A stretch of 64,000 nucleotides of DNA from JAHEEL01 sp963785245 (GTDB lineage: Bacteria > Actinomycetota > Acidimicrobiia > Spongiisociales > UBA5794): assembly GCA_963785245.1 (NCBI GenBank), contig CAWAUO010000013.1:1-64000 (forward strand), written 5' to 3'. The position numbers and the translations under genes were made by a program. Every line of letters begins with the position of its first letter. Within the stretch, counting starts at the first letter, position 1. Below the pieces are notes generated by a model, which was given only the letters and a program-made list of their open reading frames with translations, had not been told where the DNA came from and searched no databases. Below, one piece after another: positions 31,948-40,439 of this stretch.

Positions 31948-34900
31948 GCTCACCTCTGTCTACGATAATCCTTGCAGCGTTCAGCAGGTCGAACTCGAAT
32001 GTGGGATTCCGCTTCTTGCAGGTCGGCAAGTGCCGACTCCTGGTCCTCCCGGATGGCTCGAGCTCGGCTTCTGCGTTGTTCACGATTGGCTTCCCACATG
32101 TTGACGGTGCGTATCTGTTCCTCGGTACCAGCTCCTCATCCGCTCAAGCGTTGCTACCGACTTTGCTCAATGCTTGTCCTGCCAGCACTCATGCGATGGT
32201 CGAAGAGTTGCTCGATGCGCTCTTCTTCCACCTCGGCATCGGCTTTTGCGCTCGCTCCGCGGCCTCGGTGCGCAGCCGTTCGGCCATCTCTCCGGCGGCC
32301 CGTTCCGCGGTCTCGGCAGCCGCTCGACCGGCTTCAATTGGGATGGGCGCCGCCAGCTCCTCGCGGTGGAAACTGCGAGAGCACTCCAGGAGCCGTCGCC
32401 GAGCCTCCTCGATCGCGTTCCCGTCATCTTGAACGAATACCGGATAGACGTGTGATGCGAGATCGGATGCTGCCGATCTTGACAAGGAAGTTGAATTGGA
32501 AGCCTGATATCGGCAAACCGTGCGCTCGGTACGCGTCGCACCGCAGCCGAACCTTCGAGATTGTCGGTGATGGTCATGCGGACGAGTTCGTCGATGATGG
32601 GGTGCCCAAAGCCCATGTACTCGACATTCTCCGAGTCGACGTTTGAACGAGGATTGAAGCAAACTCGGCGCTTCTCGCGACCGTCCGACGAGATCCGGTC
32701 TCGCGACGGCGAACGGCGGATGGAACCTGAGCTTGCGCACGCCCTTCGAGTCGGATGCACCGACCCAGGTGTTGACGGAGCATCAGAAGCAGTACGAGGA
32801 ACTCCTCAAACTCAGCATTGCTCACCGGCGATTCCGCACCCGCAACGATCTGGGCAATTTCGGCGCCAGAAGCTCTTCGAGTCCATGATGAGGTCTGCAA
32901 GCTCGGTCTCCGCTCGCCGTGCCTCATCAATCTTGCGTTCGGTCTCCGCAGCGAGGTCGGCAAGGGCCAGATCTCTTCGCCTCCGCCGACAGCCGCAAGG
33001 CCTTCCGTATGTCGCCTTCGGTCTCACCAAGTATCGGTTCTAGGCCTCCGACGGAGATCCTCGAAGAGGCCGATCCGGTACTCGAGTACATCCAGGACTC
33101 TGCTTTCGATCGTTCCCTTCACGTGGAAGTTGAAGACCACGACCGGGTGTTCCTGACCGATCCGGTCGACTCGGCCGATCCTCTGCTCGACCTTCATCGG
33201 GTTCCACGGAAGGTCGTAGTTCACAAGGAAGTGGCAGAACTGGAAGTTGCGGCCCTCTCCGCCGGCTTCCGTTGAGACAAGTATCTGTGGCCCGTCGCCC
33301 GCCTTGAACTCGTCGACCGAAGCGTCCTTCTGGAGCGGATTGAGCTGTCCGTGGAAACGATGGACTCCCCACCCGGAACCCTCCAGCAGACCCGACGAGC
33401 ATCTCCTGGGTCTCCCTGAATTCGGTGAAGATGAGAACCTTGGCGTCCGCCTCCACCTGGAAGAGCTCGAAGAGCTGCTGCGCGAGCACGCGGGCCTTGG
33501 AGTCGACGCCGACCGCCCGTAGCAGTTCGATCACATGGTCGATTGCCTCGATCTCGAACGCCGTGCCCGGCGCAAGGTCGGCAACAATATCCGCGACGGC
33601 GTCATCCTGGTCGAGGCGTTCCTCGGCGGTGCCAACGGATATCTCAGAGAGTCCCCTCGCAGTGCCTGCAGCGAGCTTCGCTCGGCGCTTCTCGAGCGAC
33701 ACTCGGAGCGCACGCGATGAGCTGGCGGACAGCTTCTGGAATGTCGTCATCAAGAAGGCAATCGCGTTGCTGCTCGTCGCCTCGGAAAGCTCGAAGCCGA
33801 TGCGGAGAATCTCTTCCATCGTCTCTTGAATCGCGCTGCTCCGTGGCGGTGAGCTCGACTTCCCATCGAACGGCCGTGCGCGGCTGAAATCCACCGACAA
33901 CGGAACGTCTGTTTCGGATCATTACTTCGGAGAAGCGATGACGCCCCCGAAGGCGAGACACAAGATCTGCCGCATCGGTCGAATCGACGGTCTCCGTGGC
34001 CTCGGGATATGTCACTCCGAGATACCGCGCAACATCCTCAACAAAGCCGTCGAGATCCTCTCCGACCGGGTATCCGTCGCGCTGCAGAATCTCTACGGTC
34101 CGGTTTAGGTCCGGAGAGATCATCGATATGAGATCGGAAGTCGCTCTCGGTCGCGAACAGAATCGGATCGATCATCTCGACGAGCGAGTAGAGCTCGTGG
34201 TGTTGGAGCTGCATCGGAGTTGCGGTAAGGAATAGCACCGCCCTCCGGGAGAACTCCGGCCGGGCTGTGAGGTCATTCACGAGGCGATACAGATTGGTGC
34301 GACGGATCGTGCTCCCCTGTCGCTGGCGGCGCGGCATGGTGGGCTTCGTCGACGATGATCAGGTCCCAATCGACGGCGGCGATCTGCTCGCGTCGCTCTT
34401 TGGTCCACGAAGCCCAGGTGTGCGAGGCGATGATCGAATCGTGATGCCGCCACACATCGTTCACGCCCTGATTCTTGAGGTACTCAACGGTGGCCTTGTT
34501 GTAGATCGCGAATGTCTCATTGAACTTCGTCTTGAGCTCGAACTGCCATTGTCGAAGCAGACCCGATGGGACCAGGACCAGCACCCTGGCGGCCTGCTTC
34601 CTGGCGCGGAGTTCTTTGACGACCATCGCTGCCTCGATGGTCTTGCCGAGGCCTACCTCATCGCAGAGGAGAAACCGATGGGGGTAGTTGGAGATGGCCC
34701 GGTGGACAACAGAGACCTGGTGGGGTCGGAGGTCGACCCGAGCGTGGGCAAGAGACACGAGTGGGTTGTGGAGGTGCTCAAGCCACAGGTCGGCGGCAAC
34801 GGACTTGAGGTTGAAGTCGAGTGCCCTGCCGAGTTGCCCGCCCACGAGGCGTTCGACGGGATCATCGAGAACGGCGGGGCGGAGAGACGCTTCCGGCGAC

Positions 34901-35188
34901 CGTGACTTCCTTTCCACCTAGGAAGACCTTCCAGAGTGGAGGTTGCGAACCATCAACGGAGCTGATGGTGATGCCGGCCTCTTGATCTCCGAGCAGTTGC
35001 ACACGATCGCCGGGTTCCAGACAGATCGGGATCACCGCATTCGAGTCGGCAGTGAAGATCCGCTCGTTTCCATCGTCACAAATGGCGTGGATGTTGCGAC
35101 CCTGGATGTGTGTGACGACGGCGTACATCTCCTGCTGAATCCAGAAGATCAGCCGTCCGACTTCGAATTCGCATTCCCCGTACTTCAA
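31916..35188 (-). CDS. RapA/HepA-like SNF2 helicase, first gene of the train (frame broken)
   Basis: TTG 35188 (reading KYGECEFEVGRLIFW) is the most likely start. The real end is VDRGEHVGLDAVPMS at 31916, 32 bases inside drmA. About 1090 residues. Motifs: FLLCDEVGLGKTIEAAMV (I), DLIIVDEAHHAA (II), VLFLTATPMQLQ (III), VLIFTEFRETQE (IV), and NYDLPWNPMKVEQRIGRVDR (VI). The first ~100 residues are a small beta domain, as in RapA-type proteins. The C-terminal region is coiled-coil-like, rich in Arg/Glu. Many frame changes (near 34900, 34330, 34120, 33880, 33350, 33220 and several below 33000). It is distinct from drmD: two SNF2 motors in one cluster. Extra to the known class 1 core. Confidence 0.75.
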
Positions 35189-35426
35189 CGGGTATCCCCG
35201 CAGAACATGCTGAAGAACCTATCCAGTCCTCGGTTTCGGTGCGAATTCGGGAACGGATCTACGTGCGGTCGGGGCCGGCCGTTGCCTCCGACCACACCAC
35301 GCGCCGAACCTGCCGGCACGGGCACCCGGAGGTCGCAAAGTCGGTGACGACAGTGACTGCCGCGCCGCCAATGGACCCGCAGGGACAAGTGGTCACCTTC
35401 GTCAACGACGAGTCCCAGGCCGGCCA

Positions 35427-35891
35427 TCAGTTCGACCCTTTCGTGCCGTCCAACACCCTGGCTGGGAAGGCGGCGTGCGGGACGGTTTGACCCAGCCGGC
35501 CTCTGGGTCCCTTGACTCGCATCGACCGGCCAGCGGGTGCCGAAACGCTGACCACCTGGCTTGCATCCATCTGATCGGGGTCGATTACCTGCCACAGATC
35601 TGCGACCGGCAGGACGCAGATCGAGGTGTGTCCGCAGACAAGAACGATCTGAACGGTCTCGTCCGGATGGTCGACTTCATCGCACCCAATGCTCGTGACC
35701 TCGTCGTACGAGAACGCGAACTGCCAGGCCGGTCCGGGACCGCTCCGGTACTTCGTCCACAGGCGCACCGACCCGTTGATCAGGTAGTGGCCGTAGTGAT
35801 CGCTGGCCTTGTTGAGCGAAGTGAACGCGTCGTGCTTCGTTAGCTGTGCGAGAGCGGCGCCATGCAGCAGCTCGTTCTTGTCGATCTTCAC
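35427..35891 (-). CDS. Hypothetical protein upstream of the DISARM train
   Basis: Starts at GTG 35891 (VKIDKNELLHGAALAQL), 154 residues, intact. Blocks seen: LTKHDAFTSLNKASDHYGHY, LWTKYRSG, WQFAFSYDEV, then VQIVLVCGHTSICVL and WQVIDPDQMDASQVVSVSA. It looks like a compact alpha/beta protein of unknown family; similar short proteins occur near restriction genes as far as I recall, but I cannot name a function. It lies in the same direction as the train, 238 bases before its first gene, so it may be its regulator or first member. That gap has no clear gene. Confidence 0.6.
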   Translation of the reverse strand: MKIDKNELLHGAALAQLTKHDAFTSLNKASDHYGHYLINGSVRLWTKYRSGPGPAWQFAFSYDEVTSIGCDEVDHPDETVQIVLVCGHTSICVLPVADLWQVIDPDQMDASQVVSVSAPAGRSMRVKGPRGRLGQTVPHAAFPARVLDGTKGSN

Positions 35892-36116
35892 CGGGCACCC
35901 CCGTGGCTCGCGGCGTGTCGCCTCCCTACCGAGCCCGGGAGTTGACTGTACGCACTCGCTAGCAAGTCTCCCAATCGGCAGTGGAGCTCCGGCGGGGAGC
36001 TCCATGAGCATACGAGTTCGTGAACGGTTGACGTCCGCTACGCGCCATCGCATTGCTCGCCCACCGAGGACATGGTGGGACGTTCTTGTGACAGAGGTAG
36101 GGATGCCGGGGACCTG

Positions 36117-36326
36117 TTAACCCTCGGTCAACCGTCCAGTTTGGAGGGCCCACTTCTCGACATCCGGCCAGTACCAGATCATGGCCGTCTTGAGCCGTGC
36201 AATGGGCTCAGGGAAGTCGGGATGACGACCCCGCCAAACGTGAATCACCTGGCTGTTCGAGACACCGAGACGCTCTGCAATCTCTGCGGCACCCACCAAC
36301 TGGTCTACGTCGACGCGGCGTCCCAT
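36117..36326 (-). CDS. AlpA/excisionase-like HTH protein
   Basis: 69 residues from ATG 36326. AAEIAERLGVSNSQVIHVW is a MerR/AlpA-type helix-turn-helix; the rest (PIARLKTAMIWYWPDVEKWA) is the winged part that follows it in excisionases. It binds DNA as a directionality factor or small repressor. It is divergent from the integrase across 94 bases that contain three ATACGT half-sites. The nearly identical truncated relative at 41740-41844 shows that this gene type has arrived here more than once. Confidence 0.75.
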   Translation of the reverse strand: MGRRVDVDQLVGAAEIAERLGVSNSQVIHVWRGRHPDFPEPIARLKTAMIWYWPDVEKWALQTGRLTEG

Positions 36327-36358
36327 CGGGCGATGCTAGCCACGAATGGACTCGCGGT

Positions 36359-36396
36359 ATACGTTCTAGAACCATAACGTATGTGTTATAATACGT
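36359..36396 (+). promoter_or_regulatory. Integrase promoter with palindromic operator
   Basis: A perfect TATAAT lies at 36387-36392. Three ATACGT half-sites surround it: ATACGTT at 36359-36365, AACGTAT at 36376-36382 (these two form a 7-base inverted repeat with a 10-base spacer) and ATACGTA at 36391-36397. This AT-rich block stands out from its GC-rich setting. A hexamer TTCTAG lies 17 bases before TATAAT but matches -35 poorly. The excisionase-like protein is the natural candidate to bind here. Confidence 0.6.
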
Positions 36397-36420
36397 ATAC
36401 AGTCCACTTGGGGGTGTACA

Positions 36421-37060
36421 TGGCCAGGGCACAGACACTCGATGAGCGAACCACTGGCCGGATTCCGGCGAACAAGGGCCGCCGGTATCCCCCGGAGGTG
36501 CTGACACCCGCCGAGATCAGCGCATTGCTCGAAGCATGCGCCGCCAACCCGTACACCGAGCTGCGAAACCGTGCTCTGCTCACCACGCTCTACCGGACCG
36601 GTCTGCGGTGTAGCGAGGCCCTCGCTCTCGAACCCAAGGACGTTGACTTCATTGGCACGTCGATTCGGGTTCTGCACGGGAAGGGAGATCGTGCCCGCAC
36701 GGTCGGCATCGATCCGTCGGCGCTCGAGATATCGTCGAGCAGTGGATGGCGGAACGGGCACGTCGAGGATTCGCTGCCGACCAGCCGCTGTTCTGCACGG
36801 GCCGCGGGAACCGGGTGCCGAGTTCGTATGTGCGGAGCTTCATCAAGCGGCTCGGCATCCAGGCCGGCATCTTGAAGCGAGTGCACGCCCACGGTCTCCG
36901 GCACACTCACGCCTTCGAATTGATGATGGAAGGGGTCCCGATCCCGATCATCCAGCGTCAACTCGGACATAGCTCGCTGGCGACCACCGACATCTACCTC
37001 TCGCACATCGCACCGAAGCAGGTGATCGACACCATCGCGAATCGTGAGTGGTCGATCTAG
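36421..37060 (+). CDS. XerD-like tyrosine recombinase / integrase (frame broken once)
   Basis: ATG 36421 follows a GGGGGTG ribosome site. About 213 residues. The catalytic residues are in order: TGLRCSEALAL (Arg I), HGKGDRARTV (Lys), HAHGLRHTHAFEL (His-x-x-Arg), LGHSSLATTDIYLSHI (His and Tyr nucleophile). The short N-terminal SAM-like region is only partial, as in the small phage-type integrases of actinobacterial islands. The frame changes near 36729, where GAGGAT would keep it but GAGAT is read. It ends at a strong terminator. With the excisionase gene it probably marks the right boundary of the defence island. Confidence 0.85.
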
Positions 37061-37074
37061 GACCTGGTGGCGCT

Positions 37075-37109
37075 GCGCTTGCCGGCGAGCCGAAGCCGCC
37101 GGCAAGCGC
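37075..37109. terminator. Bidirectional hairpin terminator
   Basis: A perfect 12-base stem, GCGCTTGCCGGC (37075-37086) pairing with 37098-37109, with an 11-base loop. It sits between the integrase stop at 37060 and the 3' end of the small minus-strand gene at 37122, so it can serve both. There is no T run, as is common in high-GC genomes. Confidence 0.8.
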
Positions 37110-37121
37110 AGACCGGATTGT

Positions 37122-37313
37122 CTACTTGGACTGCTTGCGGATGAACTCGTCATAGTGGCGATCGCACATGCCTACTTCTGAGTAGGCCGCGCAATAGCCC
37201 CACTGGGTCTTCACGCCACACGTGGTGGGGAGACCCGAACGAGTCATCTTCGGCGGCTTCTTCTTCCGTCGCCGGAGCTCCTCGAACCGCTTTTGGTCTT
37301 TCTTGGACACCAT
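37122..37313 (-). CDS. Small basic Cys-containing hypothetical protein
   Basis: 63 residues from ATG 37313, with AAAGGGTGG just upstream. N-terminus very basic (KKDQKRFEELRRRKKKPPK), then CGVKTQWGYCAAYSEV and MCDRHYDEF: three Cys and one His, possibly a metal site. The family is not recognised. It converges on the integrase across the shared terminator and may belong to the mobile element. Confidence 0.55.
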   Translation of the reverse strand: MVSKKDQKRFEELRRRKKKPPKMTRSGLPTTCGVKTQWGYCAAYSEVGMCDRHYDEFIRKQSK

Positions 37314-37773
37314 TGGGTGCCACCCTTTGCTGATCGGGGCGGCACTCGATGGTGCTCATGAACGGCCCTGATTCTACCGGATCTGCTACCCGGCATTCGC
37401 GGATGGGTCGCTGAGCATTCACCCATAATCTGGCAGCTTTCGGCATGCCCGGATACGTCCATGGGGTACGTTTCGTCCATGGGGTCATACGCTTTGGCGG
37501 AAGAGCGTACGTGTCCGAGAGTCGTAAGAATCAATGCTTGGAAAGCCTTTCACAGCAAGGGTTTCGCCAGAAGCATGATTCTGACACCCGCGTCAAATCG
37601 GGTCTTCGCGCTTCCGCTGGAGAGTGTTCCGCAATGGTGCCCGCCGCACCGTTCGGGTTGTGAGCTCAAACCAATCACTTGACCCTTCTCGGCAGCGGCG
37701 CCCTATCGGATGCATTGGCGCCACATCGCGTGTACTTGAGACTCCGCGCACACACGACGCCGACGGTGTGAAT
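37314..37773. other. Spacer between the island end and the ABC exporter
   Basis: No gene seen. It holds a 12-base direct repeat, CGTCCATGGGGT, at 37456-37467 and 37474-37485 (18-base period), which could be a protein site or trace of the attachment region. No tRNA that could be the integration target was found here. Confidence 0.4.
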
Positions 37774-37817
37774 GGCATCAGCAGATCCGAGCTGTTGGGC
37801 TCGGATCTGCTGATGCC
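37774..37817 (-). terminator. Hairpin terminator of the ABC exporter operon
   Basis: A perfect 19-base stem, with arms 37774-37792 and 37799-37817 and a 6-base loop, placed 14 bases after the permease stop at 37832. Its length and symmetry make a factor-independent or roadblock-type terminator likely. Confidence 0.85.
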
Positions 37818-37831
37818 GGGCGGGATATCGC

Positions 37832-38578
37832 CTACACGACGTCGCGTTTCACGGTCGAGACGAGTCCAAGGGTTGCTGGGATACCAGCCCAGAGGATGAG
37901 CGCCGCGATCGCTACGAACACGGTCACCTCGCTGCTGACTCCCGAAACGACGTTGGCGAGCGTCGGTGGGATCCAGTTGGCAGCTCCGCCGACGATCTGC
38001 ACCACGAGTGGCGGAGCGATGACCAGCATCAGAACGGCGCCCGTGACGGCTCCGCCCGTATTGCGTACCAGTGCCCCGATGCCGGCGCCGAGCAAGGCCC
38101 CGGCGGCGCCGGCGAACGACGACGCTGCAAGCAACCGAATCATGTCGACGGTTGAGATCAGGAATACGTGGTCGGTGGTGGGCAACACTGCAACGACCGC
38201 TCCTGCCGTCATGGCAACTCCGGCGAGCCCCAAGACGGCGCCGCCGAGCGCAACGGCGGTGAACTGGGCGAGCTGCGCCCGAAGCCGTCGCGGAGTTGCA
38301 AGGAAGACGTGGACCACGGTTCCGTGTCCGTAGACGCGGGCAACCGCGGCGGCTCCGAAGAGCCCGGCGATGATGACCGAGTTCGCCGAAAAAGCAATCA
38401 AGGACTGCTGGTCGAGGGCTGTGGACAGGAATGTCTGCGTCCCGTCTGCGTCGGACCCCCAGGCGACGATGGCTGCATTGAGAGCGGCCATCGCACCGAG
38501 CACGACGAGGAAGGCGAGCGGCATTCTGGTGGTTGTGAGTCTGCGGATTTCTGACCGAACGAGTTGGACGTTCTTCAT
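37832..38578 (-). CDS. ABC-2 type transporter permease
   Basis: ATG 38578 overlaps the stop of the ATPase (ATGA) and has AGGAGGT inside the end of that gene. 248 residues with six hydrophobic segments (for example LAFLVVLGAMAALNAAIVA, VFVAIAALILWAGIPATLG). It is the membrane half of an ABC exporter of the drug, peptide or lipid type; the substrate cannot be told. An arrangement next to a LuxR-type two-component pair is common for exporters responding to cell-envelope stress or antibiotics. Confidence 0.85.
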   Translation of the reverse strand: MKNVQLVRSEIRRLTTTRMPLAFLVVLGAMAALNAAIVAWGSDADGTQTFLSTALDQQSLIAFSANSVIIAGLFGAAAVARVYGHGTVVHVFLATPRRLRAQLAQFTAVALGGAVLGLAGVAMTAGAVVAVLPTTDHVFLISTVDMIRLLAASSFAGAAGALLGAGIGALVRNTGGAVTGAVLMLVIAPPLVVQIVGGAANWIPPTLANVVSGVSSEVTVFVAIAALILWAGIPATLGLVSTVKRDVV

Positions 38579-39564
38579 GCCACGACCTCCTTCTTTCCTG
38601 ATATCGATGGGGTGGCGCCCGACGCGTCGCCGGTCCACGCCATGAACATCTCTTCCAGCGAGCCCTCGTTCAACGACAGTTCGTGGAGGACGGCACCCTC
38701 GAGATGTGCCTGTTCTCCGATGACCTCGGTCGAGAGGCCTTCAACGACCAACGTGCCGGCTTCCTGGCGCTTGACCTTCCCGCCGATGTGCTCGAGAGCG
38801 CTTGCCAGCTCCTCAGGAGCTGTCGTTCGCACCAGAGCCGTCGGGTTGCGAAGCTCGCTGATCGGCCCTGCTGCCACCAGCCGGCCTTCATTGATGACAA
38901 CGAGATCGTCGGCGAGTAGTTCGACTTCGCTGAGGAGATGGCTCGATACGAACACGGTGTCGCCGTTGGCTGCTCGCGTCGCCAGGTTGTCTCGAAGTGT
39001 TCGGATGCCGCGCGGATCGAGGCCGTTGCCGGGTTCGTCGAGAACGAGAACCGGCGGATCGCCGAGCAGCGCCAACGCCAGCGAGAGCCGTTGCTTCATG
39101 CCAAGCGAGTAGGTGCCGACCCGTCGGTTGGCGGCTTCGGGACTCAGGTCGACGGAACGCAGCACCTCGTCCACCTGTGCAGCTGGGATTCCAGCGGCTT
39201 CGGCCTGGATGCGAAGATGGTTCCGGCCGCTGCGCCCGGGATGGAAGGCATTTGGTTCCAAGACCACACCCAGCGTCCGGGCCGGATCGGGGAGGTCTCG
39301 GTACGCGGTGCCGCCGATGGTGGCCTGGCCCTTGTCGGCAGATGCCAGACCCAGCAGCATCTTCATCGTGGTGGACTTGCCCGATCCGTTGGGGCCGAGG
39401 AATCCGGTGACGCGACCAGGTTGGACGGTGAACGTGAGCCCGTCGACCACGGTGGTATCGCCGTAGCTCTTGGTCAGAGCGTCGATCTCCAGCGCAAGCG
39501 ATCGATCTCGACGTTGCGAGGCCTGGGGGTGGATGCGTTCTGTTTCTCGTGTTCGAGTTGTCAT
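38575..39564 (-). CDS. ABC transporter ATP-binding protein
   Basis: 329 residues. FLGPNGSGKSTTMKML (Walker A), YSLGMKQRLSLA (signature), VLVLDEPGNGLDP (Walker B), and SSHLLSEVELLAD after it. A C-terminal ~100-residue extension (LVRTTAPEELASALE onward) is typical of CcmA/NatA-like exporters. The ATG at 39564 lies about 200 bases after the response-regulator stop, in the same direction, so expression may be linked to the sensor pair. Confidence 0.9.
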   Translation of the reverse strand: MTTRTRETERIHPQASQRRDRSLALEIDALTKSYGDTTVVDGLTFTVQPGRVTGFLGPNGSGKSTTMKMLLGLASADKGQATIGGTAYRDLPDPARTLGVVLEPNAFHPGRSGRNHLRIQAEAAGIPAAQVDEVLRSVDLSPEAANRRVGTYSLGMKQRLSLALALLGDPPVLVLDEPGNGLDPRGIRTLRDNLATRAANGDTVFVSSHLLSEVELLADDLVVINEGRLVAAGPISELRNPTALVRTTAPEELASALEHIGGKVKRQEAGTLVVEGLSTEVIGEQAHLEGAVLHELSLNEGSLEEMFMAWTGDASGATPSISGKKEVVA

Positions 39565-39761
39565 TGCCGGTTGCCTTTCTGGGACGGAGGCCTGGTGTTG
39601 TGGTCGGACAGCTGCTCCATTGCCGCTCCTTGGTTGGTGACTACAACGTAAGGAATTGAGGTGTGGCTGTCTTCGGGCAACGGGGGGATTCTCGGCTCCG
39701 CCGTTTGGGGGAAGATTCCCGGCGCCGACCGTCCCGGTGTCCCCCAGGAGGGGGAGTCGGA

Positions 39762-40439
39762 TTAGAACCCGATGTCGCTGTCGCCGGGCTTGACCAGACC
39801 GCTCTCATAGGCGAATGCGACCGCTTGGGCGCGGTTGGTGAGCCCGAGTTTGGTGAGGATGCTCGAGATGTGTGACTTGACAGTTGCGGCACCCACGAAC
39901 AGGTCCTCTGCGATCTCGATGTTGCTCGATCCGGTGGCGACGGCGACGAGGACCTCCCGCTCGCGGCTGGTGAGCCGGTCGAGACGGGCAACCACCGATG
40001 CGTCGAGGGACGGCGGTGCCGCGAACCGACTGATCAGCCGTCTCGTCACCGACGGCGCCAACAGAGCCCCTCCATCGGCCACGGTGCGAACCGCTGCCAC
40101 CAGGTCTTCAGGCGAGATGTCCTTGAGGACGAACCCGCTGGCTCCTGCCTGGAGGGCCTTGTACACGTACTCGTCCGGATCGAAGGTCGTGAGGATCAGC
40201 ACCTTCACGGGCCAATCGGCGGAGTCGACGATGGCCTTGGTGGCAGCGATGCCGTCCATCCCCGGCATGCGGATGTCCATCAGGATCACATCTGGGCGAT
40301 GGGTGCGAGCAATCTCGATCGCGGCCGCTCCGTCGCCGGCCTCGGCGACTACCTCGATGTCATCTTGAAGACCGAGCATCACGGCGAACCCGCCACGCAC
40401 GAGAGCCTGATCATCGACGATGGCAACCCTGATGCTCAC
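39762..40439 (-). CDS. NarL/LuxR-family response regulator
   Basis: GTG 40439 (VSIRVAIVDDQALVRGGF) overlaps the kinase stop (GTGA); a longer upstream frame is an artefact because the receiver domain begins here. 225 residues. The receiver has the acidic pair VDD, the phospho-Asp in VILMDIRMPGMDG, TTF and LKD. The output domain is LTSREREVLVAVATG...EIAEDLFVGAATVKSHI, a LuxR HTH. It should control the adjacent exporter genes. Confidence 0.92.
   Translation of the reverse strand: MSIRVAIVDDQALVRGGFAVMLGLQDDIEVVAEAGDGAAAIEIARTHRPDVILMDIRMPGMDGIAATKAIVDSADWPVKVLILTTFDPDEYVYKALQAGASGFVLKDISPEDLVAAVRTVADGGALLAPSVTRRLISRFAAPPSLDASVVARLDRLTSREREVLVAVATGSSNIEIAEDLFVGAATVKSHISSILTKLGLTNRAQAVAFAYESGLVKPGDSDIGF

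Noticed and set aside
36117..37313. Prophage
   Set aside because: An integrase and excisionase are present but there are no capsid, terminase, tail or lysis genes in the window; a genomic island fits better.
37314..37773. tRNA gene as the integration target
   Set aside because: No cloverleaf or CCA-type end could be drawn from this stretch on either strand.
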